In this document: positions 1 through 8,574 of the stretch, piece by piece
Numbering within the stretch: position 1 is the first letter of the stretch
Layout: each line of letters starts with the position of its first letter
Source: Ramlibacter tataouinensis
GTDB lineage: Bacteria > Pseudomonadota > Gammaproteobacteria > Burkholderiales > Burkholderiaceae_C
Assembly: GCF_027941915.1 (NCBI RefSeq)
Contig: NZ_CP116009.1
Span: forward strand, 2,294,001-2,358,000
DNA length: 64,000 nucleotides
Direction of reading: 5' to 3'
Notes under the pieces: model-generated
The model's database searches: none
Told to the model about the DNA's origin: nothing
What the model saw: the letters and a program-made list of their open reading frames with translations, nothing else
Program-made: the position numbers and the translations under genes

Positions 1-228
1 GAAGGCCGCATCGACGGCGGCGCGAAGGAGGCCGGAATCGGCGCCCTGGGCGGCGATGTCCACCTGGGTGCCCATGAGGGTCCGGCTGTCGCGCAGCCGC
101 GCGTCCGGCACCCCTGCGCGAGCGGTGAGCGCCCAGCCGGCCAGGCAGGCGCCCGCGCCGAGGATGGCACGCCGGCCGCGGTCCGCCACCGGACCGCGCG
201 GCGCGGCGCCGGCATCGACACGCGTCAT
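1..228 (-). CDS. apbE: ApbE/NosX-type FMN transferase, N-terminal part (cut by window edge)
   Basis: The first 76 codons of a leftward gene are visible; the rest lies outside the window. ApbE enzymes use FAD to attach FMN covalently to a threonine of periplasm-facing flavoproteins such as NosR, and in nos clusters the enzyme is called NosX. Visible here are an Arg-Arg pair followed by a hydrophobic Ala/Gly/Leu stretch (residues about 18-40), which resembles a Tat or lipoprotein-like export signal. The family-typical LMGTQVDI segment and an RAAVDAAF helix start follow. The ATG at 228 lies 16 bp after the stop of the cytochrome gene, suggesting co-transcription. NosR, its probable substrate, is encoded across the divergent promoter. 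The family call is fairly firm although catalytic residues are out of view. Confidence 0.8.
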   Translation of the reverse strand, partial: MTRVDAGAAPRGPVADRGRRAILGAGACLAGWALTARAGVPDARLRDSRTLMGTQVDIAAQGADSGLLRAAVDAAF

Positions 229-244
229 CGCTCGCATGGCTCGA

Positions 245-649
245 TCAGCGCGACTGGCTGACCATGTAGTCGACGGCGGCCTTGACCTCGTCGTCCGGCA
301 GCGCGGCGTTGCCGCCCTTGGCGGGCATCTGGCCCTTGCTGCCGGTGTATCCCTCGATGGCGTGCTTGTAGAGGGTGTCGTTGCCTTGCGCGATGCGCGG
401 CTCCCAGTCGGCCTTGTCGCCGGGCTTGGGCGCGCCCGCGACGTTGGCGGCATGGCACAGCGCGCAGGTCTTGTTGTAGACCGACTTGCCCAGTTCGGCG
501 TTGGCCGCTGCCGGTGCCGCAGCCTCCGCAGCCGGGGCGGACGCCGCAGCCGGCACCGCAGCCTGGGGAGCGGGGGCGCTTTCCTGCTTGCCGCAGGCCG
601 CCAGCGCTGCGGCGGCCGAGAGAACGAGTGCGAGGGCCAGGTGGTTCAT
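245..649 (-). CDS. c-type cytochrome lipoprotein (cytochrome c5-like)
   Basis: This 134-residue monoheme cytochrome c probably carries electrons to the periplasmic nitrous oxide reductase. It starts with a lipoprotein signal (hydrophobic Leu/Ala stretch ending in LAACG, lipobox Cys near residue 18). An Ala/Pro-rich linker follows, then a class I cytochrome domain with the heme motif CALCH and a late Met (GQMPAKGG), the expected sixth ligand. A longer upstream start is possible in frame, but the ATG at 649 puts the signal peptide at the N-terminus. It diverges from nosZ and precedes apbE by 16 bp, so all three probably respond to the same anaerobic control region. The exact partner is inferred from position. 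Confidence 0.85.
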   Translation of the reverse strand: MNHLALALVLSAAAALAACGKQESAPAPQAAVPAAASAPAAEAAAPAAANAELGKSVYNKTCALCHAANVAGAPKPGDKADWEPRIAQGNDTLYKHAIEGYTGSKGQMPAKGGNAALPDDEVKAAVDYMVSQSR

Positions 650-728
650 GACGGAAGGAATCCTTGGTCGAGGTGCGGCGGATTCTAGGAAGCGGCCCGG
701 CCTGCCGCGAGCATTGAAGGCAGGTTCG

Positions 729-742
729 TTGATGAACCGCAA
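729..742. promoter_or_regulatory. FNR/DNR-like box 1
   Basis: The sequence TTGATGAACCGCAA matches the left half-site TTGAT exactly and the right half-site ATCAA at three of five positions. It is identical to box 2. Confidence 0.55.
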
Positions 743-769
743 GGTCGCGGCGCCGGCCGTCCTTTTCCG

Positions 770-783
770 TTGATGAACCGCAA
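770..783. promoter_or_regulatory. FNR/DNR-like box 2
   Basis: TTGATGAACCGCAA, an exact copy of box 1 placed 41 bp downstream in the same orientation. Confidence 0.55.
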
Positions 784-811
784 CAGCCCCGGGTGAACCC
801 TTGACGGTTCA

Positions 812-825
812 TTGATGAACCTCAA
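812..825. promoter_or_regulatory. FNR/DNR-like box 3
   Basis: TTGATGAACCTCAA is the best match of the three to TTGAT-N4-ATCAA (nine of ten informative bases). It lies 42 bp after box 2 and 115 bp upstream of the nosZ start, a suitable place for activation of nosZ. Confidence 0.65.
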
Positions 826-939
826 CAGCGAAGCGATGCGCTCTCGGGATCATCCCCCTGCAGCCTTGCCGCCACCCTGCTTCCCGGAGCGCGGTTCGTG
901 CATCGGGCTGCATTCGACCCACGCAGCTCGGAAACCCCG

Positions 940-2886
940 ATGTCCAACAAGACCACAACCCTCTCGCCTTCCGCCTCCGTCCCCGAAGCCGTCCCGTCGC
1001 GGCGCCGGTTCCTCAACACCGCTGCCGCGGCCGGACTGGCCGGAGTGGGCCTGTCGGCCTGCAGCGACAAGCCCGATAGCGCGCCGGCGCCCAAGGCCAC
1101 CGCGGCCGGCGCCGCCTCGCATGCCGACGAGGGCGGCGCGGGCAGCGTCCACCTCAAGCCGGGCGAGCTCGACACCTATTACGGCCTCTGGAGCGGTGGC
1201 CACACCGGCGACATGCGGGTGCTGGGGCTGCCCTCGGGCCGCGAGCTGACCCGCATTCCCTGCTTCGTGCCGGATGCCCTGGTGGGCTGGGGCATCACCA
1301 ACGAGTCCAAGGCGGTGATGGGCACCAAGCCCGACGGCAGCCTGAAGTACACGGTGGCCGACACCCACCACACGCACGCTTCCTACAAGGACGGCGACTA
1401 CGACGGCCGCTACGCCTGGATCAACGACAAGATCAACTCGCGCATCGCGCGGATCCGGCTCGACTACTTCGTCTGCGACAAGATCACCGAGCTGCCCAAC
1501 GTGCAGGGCTTCCACGGCATCTTCCCGGACAAGCGCGATCCGGTCGACCCGGCCATCAACTACACCACCCGCGTGTTCTGCGGCGCCGAGTTCGCGATCC
1601 CGCTGCCGGGCACCGGCCTGGAAGACGACAAGAACTACCGTTCGATGTTCAGCTGCGTCGACGCCGAGACGATGGAAGTGCGCTGGCAGGTGATGATCGA
1701 CGGCAACTGCGACCTGGCCGCCACCTCGTACGACGGCAAGCTGGCCGCCACCAACCAGTACAACGTGGAGAACGGCGTGCGCTTCGAGGACATGATGTCC
1801 GCCGAGCGCGATGCCTGCCTGTTCTTCAACGTCGCGCGCATCGAGGCCGCCGTCAAGGCCGGCAAGTTCAAGACCATCGGCAGCTCCAAGGTGCCGGTCG
1901 TCGACGGCACCCGCGCGGCCAACAAGGACCCCAAGACCGCGCTGACCGCCTACGTCAGCGTGCCCAAGAACCCGCACGGCGTGAACGCCAGCCCGGACGG
2001 CAAGTACTTCATCTGCGCCGGCAAGCTGTCGCCCACCTGCTCGGTGATCGAGCTGGCCAAGGTGCTCGACTGGTTCGACGGCAAGCTGGAGAAGCTGGAC
2101 GCCGCCATCGTGGCCGAAGTGGAAGTGGGCCTGGGCCCGCTGCACACCGCCTTCGACGGCCGCGGCAACGCCTACACCACGCTGTTCCTGGACAGCCAGC
2201 TGGTCAAGTGGAACGTGGACGCCGCCATCAAGTTCCACGCCGGCGACAAGAACGCCAAGTACGTGGTCGACCGCCTCGACCTGCAGTACCAGCCGGGCCA
2301 CGTGAACGCCTCGCAGTCCGAGACCGTCAAGGCCGACGGCAAGTGGCTGGCGGTGGGCTGCAAGTTCTCCAAGGACCGCTTCCTGCCCGTGGGCCCGCTG
2401 CACGCCGAGAACGAGCAGCTGATCGACATCTCGGGCGACAAGATGGTGCTCAAGGCCGACCACCCGGTGCGCGGCGAACCGCACGACTTCATCATCTTCA
2501 GGCGCGAGCTGCTGCGCCCCAAGCAGGTGTATGCGCTCGACGACTTCCCCAACGCGGTGAAGGACCCCAAGGAGTCCGGCGTCACGCGCAACGGCCGCAA
2601 GGTCACCGTGAAGATGACGTCGCAGGCGCCGACCTTCAGCCTGCGCGAGTTCAAGGTGAAAAAGGGTGACGAGGTCACGCTGATCCTGACCAACCTGGAC
2701 AAGATCGAAGACCTGACGCACGGCTTCGCGATCCCGAAGTACAACATCAACTTCATCGTGAACCCGCTGGAGACCAAGTCGGTCACCTTCATTGCCGACC
2801 AGCCGGGCGTCTTCTGGGCCTACTGCACCCACTTCTGCCATGCGCTGCACCTCGAGATGCGCAGCCGCATGATCGTCGAAGCCTGA
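940..2886 (+). CDS. nosZ: Nitrous oxide reductase NosZ (Tat, clade I type)
   Basis: NosZ reduces N2O to N2 in the periplasm, the last step of denitrification. The 648-residue precursor begins with a Tat signal (SRRRFL near residues 34-39 and a hydrophobic segment), typical of clade I enzymes. The seven-bladed propeller carries the CuZ signature D141-T-H143-H144-T-H146, and the C-terminal cupredoxin domain carries the CuA ligands H594, C629, C633, H637 and M640. All key residues seen are intact. The ATG at 940 is chosen over an in-frame ATG at 898 because it places the Tat motif at a normal distance. Here nosZ comes before nosR, unlike the classic nosRZDFYL order. Confidence 0.97.
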   Translation: MSNKTTTLSPSASVPEAVPSRRRFLNTAAAAGLAGVGLSACSDKPDSAPAPKATAAGAASHADEGGAGSVHLKPGELDTYYGLWSGGHTGDMRVLGLPSGRELTRIPCFVPDALVGWGITNESKAVMGTKPDGSLKYTVADTHHTHASYKDGDYDGRYAWINDKINSRIARIRLDYFVCDKITELPNVQGFHGIFPDKRDPVDPAINYTTRVFCGAEFAIPLPGTGLEDDKNYRSMFSCVDAETMEVRWQVMIDGNCDLAATSYDGKLAATNQYNVENGVRFEDMMSAERDACLFFNVARIEAAVKAGKFKTIGSSKVPVVDGTRAANKDPKTALTAYVSVPKNPHGVNASPDGKYFICAGKLSPTCSVIELAKVLDWFDGKLEKLDAAIVAEVEVGLGPLHTAFDGRGNAYTTLFLDSQLVKWNVDAAIKFHAGDKNAKYVVDRLDLQYQPGHVNASQSETVKADGKWLAVGCKFSKDRFLPVGPLHAENEQLIDISGDKMVLKADHPVRGEPHDFIIFRRELLRPKQVYALDDFPNAVKDPKESGVTRNGRKVTVKMTSQAPTFSLREFKVKKGDEVTLILTNLDKIEDLTHGFAIPKYNINFIVNPLETKSVTFIADQPGVFWAYCTHFCHALHLEMRSRMIVEA

Positions 2887-2893
2887 GCCCCCG

Positions 2894-2927
2894 CCGCGGT
2901 CGCGCACCCCGCGGTGCGCGACCGCGG
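2894..2927 (+). repeat. Perfect 15-bp hairpin between nosZ and nosR
   Basis: Two perfectly complementary 15-nt arms (2894-2908 and 2913-2927) flank a four-base loop, CCGC, between the nosZ stop and the nosR start. The stem is almost all G/C and no T-run follows. It therefore looks less like a strong intrinsic terminator than like a processing or stability element that lowers nosR expression relative to nosZ. The hairpin is directly visible; its role is inferred. Confidence 0.6.
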
Positions 2928-2935
2928 AGCCCCTC

Positions 2936-5110
2936 ATGAACCCCTTGTTCCTCCTGTTCCGGCTCTGGCTGGGCGCCGCAGCATTGTTGTTCAGCCCCCT
3001 GCTGTGGGCCGGTGCCTACGAGGCGACGCTGCCGGACGAGGTCCACTCCGCCGCGCGGCTGTGCGATTACGCGCCCTGCGCCGAGGTGTTCCCCGGCGCC
3101 ACCGCGTTCTCCGAGCGCAAGGGCCAGCCGCCCTACGTGGAGGCATACGGCGAAGCCGATGGCCAGCGCAAGCTGCTCGGCTACGTGATGCTCTCCACCG
3201 ACATCACCGACACCCCGGCGTACTCGGGCAAGCCGGTGGTGACCCTGATCGGCATGAACACCGAGGGCCGCTTCGTCGGCGTCAAGGTGCTCAAGCACTC
3301 GGAGCCCATCCTGCTGCTGGGCATTCCCGAGAGCGCGCTGGAGAAGTTCAATGCCCAGTACCTGGGCAAGTTCGTCGGCGACCAGCTGGAGATCGGCCGC
3401 TCGCGCCCCGACGAAGGCGTGATCGGCCTCGATGCGATCTCCGGCGCCACCGTCACCGTGATCGCGCAGAACCAGGTGATGACGCTGGCCGGCGCCGCGG
3501 TGGCTCGCCAGACCGGCATCCTGGCGCCCACCGTGCGGCCGCAGGCGACGTTCATCGACCGCGGCGGCCAGGCCGACTGGGCGGCGCTGGCCGCCGAAGG
3601 CAGCGTGCAGCGCCTGCTGGTGCAGCCGCAGGACGTCGGCCTGCCGCGCAGCGGCGGGCCCTTCATCGAACTGTGGTTCGGCTACCTCAACCAGCCCGAC
3701 ATCGGCCGCGCGCTGCTGGGCGAGGCCGGCTGGTCCAGCCTGATGGCGCAGCTCAAGCCCGGCGAGCACGCGCTGTTCGTCATCCGCACCCAGGGCGAAG
3801 AGTCGTTCAAGGGCTCGGGCTTCGTGCGCGGCGGCATCTACGACCGCATCCAGGTGCGCCAGGGGCGCGACACCTTCACCTTCCGCGACCTCGACTACCT
3901 GAACCTGTACGGGCTGCAGGCCGCCGGCGCGCCTCGCTACACCGAGTCGGCGATCTTCATCGTTCGATCCGGCTCGTTCTCGGCCGCGTTTCCGTGGCAG
4001 CTCAGCCTGCTGGGCAACCGGATCGACCGCGCCACCGGCGCGCGCACCTTCACCAGCTTCGACGCCGAATACTGGCTGCCCGCCGCCACGCTGGAGGGCG
4101 GCCGGCCCGCCCGCGAAGCGTCCGAGGCGGCCTGGGTCAAGATCTGGAAGTCGCGCAGCGTCGAGATCGCGCTGTTCTCGGCGCTGCTGGTCGCGGTGGC
4201 CGTCGTCTACGCACTGCGCGACAAGCTCACCCGCCGCTCCACCCGCAAGAACAAGTGGCCGGTCAACGCCTTCAAGTACAGCGCCTGGGTGGTCAGCATC
4301 GGCTTCGTCGGCTTCGGGCTGATGGCGCAGCCCTCCATCACCCAGGTGCTGACCTGGTTCCATGCGCTGCTGTTCCAGTGGACCTGGGAGTTGTTCCTGA
4401 GCGACCCCTTCATCTTCCTGTTCTGGGTCTTCATCGTCATCACGGTGTTCGTCTGGGGCCGGGGCCTGTTCTGCGGCTGGCTGTGCCCCTTCGGCTCGCT
4501 GCAGGAGCTGCTGTACAAGGTCGCCGGCGCGATCGGCCTCAAGCGCTTCCAGCGCGCGCTGCCACGGCCGCTGCATGACAAGCTCAAGTGGCTGAAGTAC
4601 GTCATCTTCGGCGGCCTGCTGGCGGTGTCGATGTTCTCGATGGTCTGGGCCGAGATGCTGGCCGAGGTCGAGCCGTTCAAGACCACCTTCCTGGTCGGCC
4701 TGTTCCAGCGCTCGTGGCCCTACACGCTGTTCGTCGCCGCCATCCTGGCGGCCTCGATCTTCATCGAGCGGCCCTACTGCAAGTACATCTGTCCGCTGGG
4801 CGCCTCGCTGGCCATGCCGACCACCTTCCGCTGGTTCGGCCTCAAGCGCAAGGCCGAATGCAGCACCTGCACGGCCTGCGCCAAGGGCTGCGGCGCGCAG
4901 GCGATCGATGCCGACGGCCGCATCGACCACCGCGAGTGCCTGCACTGCCTGGATTGCATGGTGCTCTACACCGACGCCCACGCCTGCCCGCCGCTGTCGC
5001 AGGAGCGCAAGCGCCGCGAGCGCGCCGGCCTGCCGCTGACGCCGATCGGCCGCGACGGCTACTTCATCCCGATCCACCCGGTGCCGGCCGAACCGCCGGC
5101 GGGAGGCTGA
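2936..5110 (+). CDS. nosR: NosR, membrane flavoprotein/iron-sulfur regulator of N2O reduction
   Basis: NosR is a polytopic inner-membrane protein needed for nosZ expression and for electron supply to NosZ. This 724-residue copy has an N-terminal signal/anchor and a periplasmic FMN-binding domain with the flavinylation motif S169-G-A-T172 inside DAISGATVT, the target of the ApbE encoded nearby. Several transmembrane helices from about residue 405 follow, with two CxxxCP motifs (CGWLCP and CKYICP). The C-terminal cytoplasmic 2x[4Fe-4S] domain has the spacings CSTCTACAKGC and CLHCLDC. It is followed after 5 bp by the next gene, so the operon is tight. Confidence 0.95.
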   Translation: MNPLFLLFRLWLGAAALLFSPLLWAGAYEATLPDEVHSAARLCDYAPCAEVFPGATAFSERKGQPPYVEAYGEADGQRKLLGYVMLSTDITDTPAYSGKPVVTLIGMNTEGRFVGVKVLKHSEPILLLGIPESALEKFNAQYLGKFVGDQLEIGRSRPDEGVIGLDAISGATVTVIAQNQVMTLAGAAVARQTGILAPTVRPQATFIDRGGQADWAALAAEGSVQRLLVQPQDVGLPRSGGPFIELWFGYLNQPDIGRALLGEAGWSSLMAQLKPGEHALFVIRTQGEESFKGSGFVRGGIYDRIQVRQGRDTFTFRDLDYLNLYGLQAAGAPRYTESAIFIVRSGSFSAAFPWQLSLLGNRIDRATGARTFTSFDAEYWLPAATLEGGRPAREASEAAWVKIWKSRSVEIALFSALLVAVAVVYALRDKLTRRSTRKNKWPVNAFKYSAWVVSIGFVGFGLMAQPSITQVLTWFHALLFQWTWELFLSDPFIFLFWVFIVITVFVWGRGLFCGWLCPFGSLQELLYKVAGAIGLKRFQRALPRPLHDKLKWLKYVIFGGLLAVSMFSMVWAEMLAEVEPFKTTFLVGLFQRSWPYTLFVAAILAASIFIERPYCKYICPLGASLAMPTTFRWFGLKRKAECSTCTACAKGCGAQAIDADGRIDHRECLHCLDCMVLYTDAHACPPLSQERKRRERAGLPLTPIGRDGYFIPIHPVPAEPPAGG

Positions 5111-5115
5111 ACACC

Positions 5116-5550
5116 ATGGTCGATCCCCGCATGCCCACCGACCCGGCGCAGCCGTCGTACGCGACGCGGCAGCCGGGCCTGTGCGGCTGGCTGTGCGCCG
5201 AGTTCTGGGGCCACCTGTGGCCGTGGAGCCTGCCCGCGCGGCAGCTGCCGCACGCCAGCCTGCGCGCCGGCAGCGTGGCGCTGGCCGTCGCCGTCACCAT
5301 CGCCTGGGTCCTGGCCGGCATGGGCGAGTTGCGCGCCGGCGCCATCATCGGCTGGTGGTTCGGCTGGAGCCTGTTCGAGGTCCTGATCCGGCTGGCCAAC
5401 AAGCGCTACGTGAAGGACGGCCCCTGGTGGGGCCGGCGCTACCGCGTGGCCAGCGTGATGGACATGATCTGCTACGTCGGCTTCAAGAACCTGCTGATCG
5501 GCGCCGCCCTGTTCCTGCTGCTGAAGTCCGCCGGCTGGCTGGAGGTTTGA
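5116..5550 (+). CDS. Small nos-operon membrane protein of unknown function
   Basis: I do not recognise a named family. The 144-residue product has a Trp-rich N-terminal third (LCGWLCAEFWGHLWPW), at least two hydrophobic spans (about residues 55-90 and 115-140), and a cluster of Lys/Arg/Tyr/Trp between them (NKRYVKDGPWWGRRYR). It is only 5 bp after nosR and 6 bp before nosD, so it must be co-expressed with them. Its place suggests a role in NosR electron transfer or in maturation of the copper centres, but nothing in the sequence shows a cofactor site. The ATG at 5116 follows AGGCTGAACACC. Confidence 0.75.
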   Translation: MVDPRMPTDPAQPSYATRQPGLCGWLCAEFWGHLWPWSLPARQLPHASLRAGSVALAVAVTIAWVLAGMGELRAGAIIGWWFGWSLFEVLIRLANKRYVKDGPWWGRRYRVASVMDMICYVGFKNLLIGAALFLLLKSAGWLEV

Positions 5551-5556
5551 CGAGCC

Positions 5557-6840
5557 GTGACACGCCTCGCCGTCCTGCTGATGCGCCTGCTGCTGCTGGT
5601 GCTGTGCCTCGCGCCCCTGGCGCTGCGCGCCGCCACCTGGACCGTGCGGCCGGGCGAAGCGATCCAGCCCGTGCTGGACCGCGCCGCCGCCGGTGACGTG
5701 ATCGAGGTCGAGCGCGGCCACTACAGCGGCAACCTGCGGATCGACAAGCCGCTCACGCTGCGCGGGCTGCAGCGGCCGACCCTCACCGCCGGCATGAAGG
5801 GCGACGCGATCCGCGTCACCGCCCCGGACGTGACGATCGAGGGCCTGATCGTGCGTGACTCCGGCGACAGCCTGCTGGAGCAGAACGCCGGCATCTACCT
5901 CGCGCCAGGCGCGCACCGCGCCGTGGTGCGCCGCTGCGACCTGGTCTACAACCTGTTCGGCCTGTGGATCGAGAAGGCCGACGGCGTGCGCATCGAGCAC
6001 AACCTGATCGTCGGCAAGCGCGACTATCCCTCGGCCCAGCGCGGCAACGGCGTGCAGCTGTACAACACCCGCGGCGCGCAGATCATCGGCAACAACATCA
6101 GCTTCGTGCGCGATGCGCTGTACGTGGACGTCTCGCACGATGCGGTGTTCCGCGGCAACCGGCTGCACCACAGCCGCTACGGCACGCACTACATGACCTC
6201 CTACCGCAACCTGTGGGAGGACAACGACACCTACCTGAACCGCGGCGGACTGGCGCTGATGGAAGTGCGCAACCAGGTGGTGCGCAACAACCGGGCCTGG
6301 GGCAACACCGACCACGGCATCATGCTGCGCACCTTGCAGGACTCGGTGATCGAGGGCAACGTGGTGGCCGGCAACGGCCGCGGCTTCTTCATCTACGACG
6401 TCGAGTACGCGCGACTGGCCGGCAACCTGGTCGTGAACAACCGGGTCGGCGTGCACCTGTCGGCCGGCTCCACCCGCAACGAGGTGGAAGGCAACGACTT
6501 CATCGGCAACCGCGAGCAGGTGCGCTACGTCGGCGCGCGCGACGAGACCTGGGGCGCGCGCAGCGGCAACCACTGGGGCAACTACCTGGGCTGGGACCGC
6601 GACGGCGACGGCCACGGCGACGTGCGCTACGAGGCCAACGACCTGGTGGACCGGCTGGTCTGGCGCCACCCGGCGGTGCGCCTGCTGCTGGCCAGCCCGG
6701 CGATCCAGGCGCTGCGCGTGGTCGCCCAGCAATTCCCGCTGGTGCGGGTGCCGAGCGTGGTCGACCCCAAGCCGCGCATGGCACCGGCCCACCCCGAATG
6801 GAAACGATGGCATGACCTCCCTTCCCCTGCCGGCCACTGA
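5557..6840 (+). CDS. nosD: NosD, periplasmic beta-helix protein for CuZ assembly
   Basis: NosD works with the NosFY ABC transporter in assembling the tetranuclear CuZ centre of NosZ. The 427-residue product has a Sec signal peptide (residues about 1-26, ending ALRAA). It then has repeated right-handed beta-helix coils (CASH domain) rich in GN, NN and GI steps, for example GNNIS, VRNNRAWGN and GNVVAGN. Translation can begin at the GTG at 5557 or the ATG at 5581; both leave an intact signal peptide. The 3' end overlaps nosF by 29 bp, which points to translational coupling. Confidence 0.93.
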   Translation: MTRLAVLLMRLLLLVLCLAPLALRAATWTVRPGEAIQPVLDRAAAGDVIEVERGHYSGNLRIDKPLTLRGLQRPTLTAGMKGDAIRVTAPDVTIEGLIVRDSGDSLLEQNAGIYLAPGAHRAVVRRCDLVYNLFGLWIEKADGVRIEHNLIVGKRDYPSAQRGNGVQLYNTRGAQIIGNNISFVRDALYVDVSHDAVFRGNRLHHSRYGTHYMTSYRNLWEDNDTYLNRGGLALMEVRNQVVRNNRAWGNTDHGIMLRTLQDSVIEGNVVAGNGRGFFIYDVEYARLAGNLVVNNRVGVHLSAGSTRNEVEGNDFIGNREQVRYVGARDETWGARSGNHWGNYLGWDRDGDGHGDVRYEANDLVDRLVWRHPAVRLLLASPAIQALRVVAQQFPLVRVPSVVDPKPRMAPAHPEWKRWHDLPSPAGH

Positions 6841-7747
6841 GCCGCCGGCGATCTCCGTGCGCGGCGCCGTCAAGCACTTCGGCGCGGTGCGCGCGGTCGA
6901 CGGCATCGACCTCGACGTGCAGCCCGGCGAGGTGTTCGGCCTGATCGGCCACAACGGCGCCGGCAAGAGCACCCTGTTCAAGATGATGCTGGGGCTGCTG
7001 CGGCCCGATGCCGGCGAGATCCGGGTGCTGGGCGCGGCCACCCGCGGGCGGGGCTTTCGCGCCGCGCGCCGCGGCATCGGCTACCTGCCCGAGAACGTGG
7101 TGCTGTACGACAACCTCACCGGGCTGGAGACGCTGCGCTTCTTCGCCCGCCTGAAGTCGGCGCCGGCCGCCAACTGCGCCCCGCTGCTGGAGCAGGTGGG
7201 GCTGGCGCACGCCGCCGCGCGGCCCGTGCGCGAGTACAGCAAGGGCATGCGCCAACGCCTCGGCTTCGCCCAGGCGCTGCTGGGCCGGCCGCGCGTGCTG
7301 TTCCTGGACGAGCCCACCACCGGGCTCGACCCGGAGGCGATCCGCGCCTTCCACGCCACGCTGGCGCAGTTGCGCGGCGACGGCGTGACCATCATCCTGA
7401 CCTCGCACATCCTGGCCGAGCTGCAGCAGCGCGTACACCGGCTGGCGATCCTGGGCTCCGGGCGCGTGCGTGCGGTCGGCAGCGTGTCGGAACTGCGCGA
7501 ACGCCTGCAGCTGCCGCTGCGGCTGGAGGTGCAGTTCGACCCCGGCGGCGCCGCCGCCGTGGAACGGGCGCTGGCGGCGTTGCCGCTGGCGCAGCCGAGC
7601 TGGCAGGAGGGCGCGCTGCAGGCGCAACTGCCGCGCGAGGCCAAGATGCCGGCACTGGCCGCGCTGGCCGCGCTGGGCAGCACGGTCGCCGACCTGAAGA
7701 TCCACGAGCCGTCCCTCGAGGACGTCTTTTTCGGCGTTGCCGCCTGA
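6812..7747 (+). CDS. nosF: NosF, ABC transporter ATPase
   Basis: This is the cytoplasmic ATPase of the NosFY transporter, which supports CuZ maturation, possibly by exporting a sulfur species. The 311-residue product has Walker A GHNGAGKST (about residue 48), an ABC signature variant EYSKGMRQRLG, Walker B VLFLDEPTTGLDP and a switch His in LTSHIL. The ATG at 6812 lies inside the end of nosD. A short C-terminal extension of about 90 residues is usual for this subfamily. Confidence 0.95.
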   Translation: MTSLPLPATEPPAISVRGAVKHFGAVRAVDGIDLDVQPGEVFGLIGHNGAGKSTLFKMMLGLLRPDAGEIRVLGAATRGRGFRAARRGIGYLPENVVLYDNLTGLETLRFFARLKSAPAANCAPLLEQVGLAHAAARPVREYSKGMRQRLGFAQALLGRPRVLFLDEPTTGLDPEAIRAFHATLAQLRGDGVTIILTSHILAELQQRVHRLAILGSGRVRAVGSVSELRERLQLPLRLEVQFDPGGAAAVERALAALPLAQPSWQEGALQAQLPREAKMPALAALAALGSTVADLKIHEPSLEDVFFGVAA

Positions 7748-7752
7748 AGGAG

Positions 7753-8574
7753 ATGACGATGGAGTTCCGGCAAATCGCCACCATCGCCGCCAAGGAACTG
7801 CGCGACCGCCTGCGCAACCGCTGGGTGCTGGCTGTCGCGCTCGTGTTCACCGCCTTCGCGCTGGTCATCGCCTACTTCGGCGGTGCCCAGCAGGGCGCGG
7901 TCGGCCTGCGCTCGATCGAGTTCACCATCACCAGCCTGGTCAGCCTGGTGATCTACCTGATCCCGCTGATCGCGCTGCTGCTCGGCTTCGACGCGATCGT
8001 CGGCGAGCGCGAGCGCGGCTCGCTCGACCTGCTGCTGGCGCTGCCGATCACCCGGCTCGAACTGCTGCTGGGCAAGTACCTGGGGCTGGCCGCGGCGCTC
8101 ACCCTGTCCACCGTGGCCGGCTTCGGCCTGGTCGCCGGGGTCCTCGCCACCCAGGCCGGCACGGCCGGGATGGCGGCCTACGCCGGTTTCATGGGCAGTT
8201 CGGTGCTGCTCGGGCTGGCCTTCCTCAGCCTGGCCGTGATGCTGTCGGTGCTGGCCAAGGATCGCACGCGCGCCTCGGGCCTGGCGATCGCCACCTGGTT
8301 CTTCTTCGTGCTGGTGTTCGACCTGCTGCTGCTCGGCCTGCTGGTGGGCACCGGCGGCGAGCGCGGCGCGCAGGCCTTCCCCTACCTGCTGCTGCTCAAT
8401 CCGGCGGACGTGTTCCGCATCCTCAACATCTTTTCGCTCGACGACGTGCGCAGCCTGTACGGCCTCACATCCATCGTGCCGGCGGCGCTCGCCAAGCCCT
8501 GGCTGATGGCGCTGGTCATGCTGGGCTGGATCGCCGCGCCGCTGGGCGTTGCCACCTGGAGGTTCAGACCATGA
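7753..8574 (+). CDS. nosY: NosY, ABC transporter permease
   Basis: NosY is the membrane partner of NosF. The 273-residue product starts with the cytoplasmic helix IAAKELRDRLRNRW, typical of ABC-2 permeases, and has six predicted membrane spans (near residues 20-40, 55-80, 105-130, 140-165, 175-200 and 245-265). A good Shine-Dalgarno, AAGGAG, sits at 7747-7752 next to the ATG at 7753; a second ATG at 7759 has better spacing and may be the true start. Its stop overlaps the nosL start by four bases. Confidence 0.93.
   Translation: MTMEFRQIATIAAKELRDRLRNRWVLAVALVFTAFALVIAYFGGAQQGAVGLRSIEFTITSLVSLVIYLIPLIALLLGFDAIVGERERGSLDLLLALPITRLELLLGKYLGLAAALTLSTVAGFGLVAGVLATQAGTAGMAAYAGFMGSSVLLGLAFLSLAVMLSVLAKDRTRASGLAIATWFFFVLVFDLLLLGLLVGTGGERGAQAFPYLLLLNPADVFRILNIFSLDDVRSLYGLTSIVPAALAKPWLMALVMLGWIAAPLGVATWRFRP

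Larger units (their letters stand above)
650..939. promoter_or_regulatory. Divergent nos control region
   Basis: This 290-bp gap lies between the leftward cytochrome c/apbE genes and the rightward nosZ operon. It contains three near-identical 14-bp boxes related to the FNR/DNR consensus TTGAT-N4-ATCAA (listed separately). The part from about 830 to 939 has no further motif I can recognise and no convincing Shine-Dalgarno directly before nosZ. Control by an FNR-family regulator (FNR, DNR or NNR) under low oxygen or nitrogen oxides is inferred from the boxes and from what is known of nos promoters. Confidence 0.7.

Noticed and set aside
850-2937. A 695-codon open frame antisense to nosZ
   Set aside because: It lies fully opposite a gene with all NosZ signatures; its product is His/Val/Arg/Gly low complexity, as expected for an antisense shadow in very GC-rich DNA.
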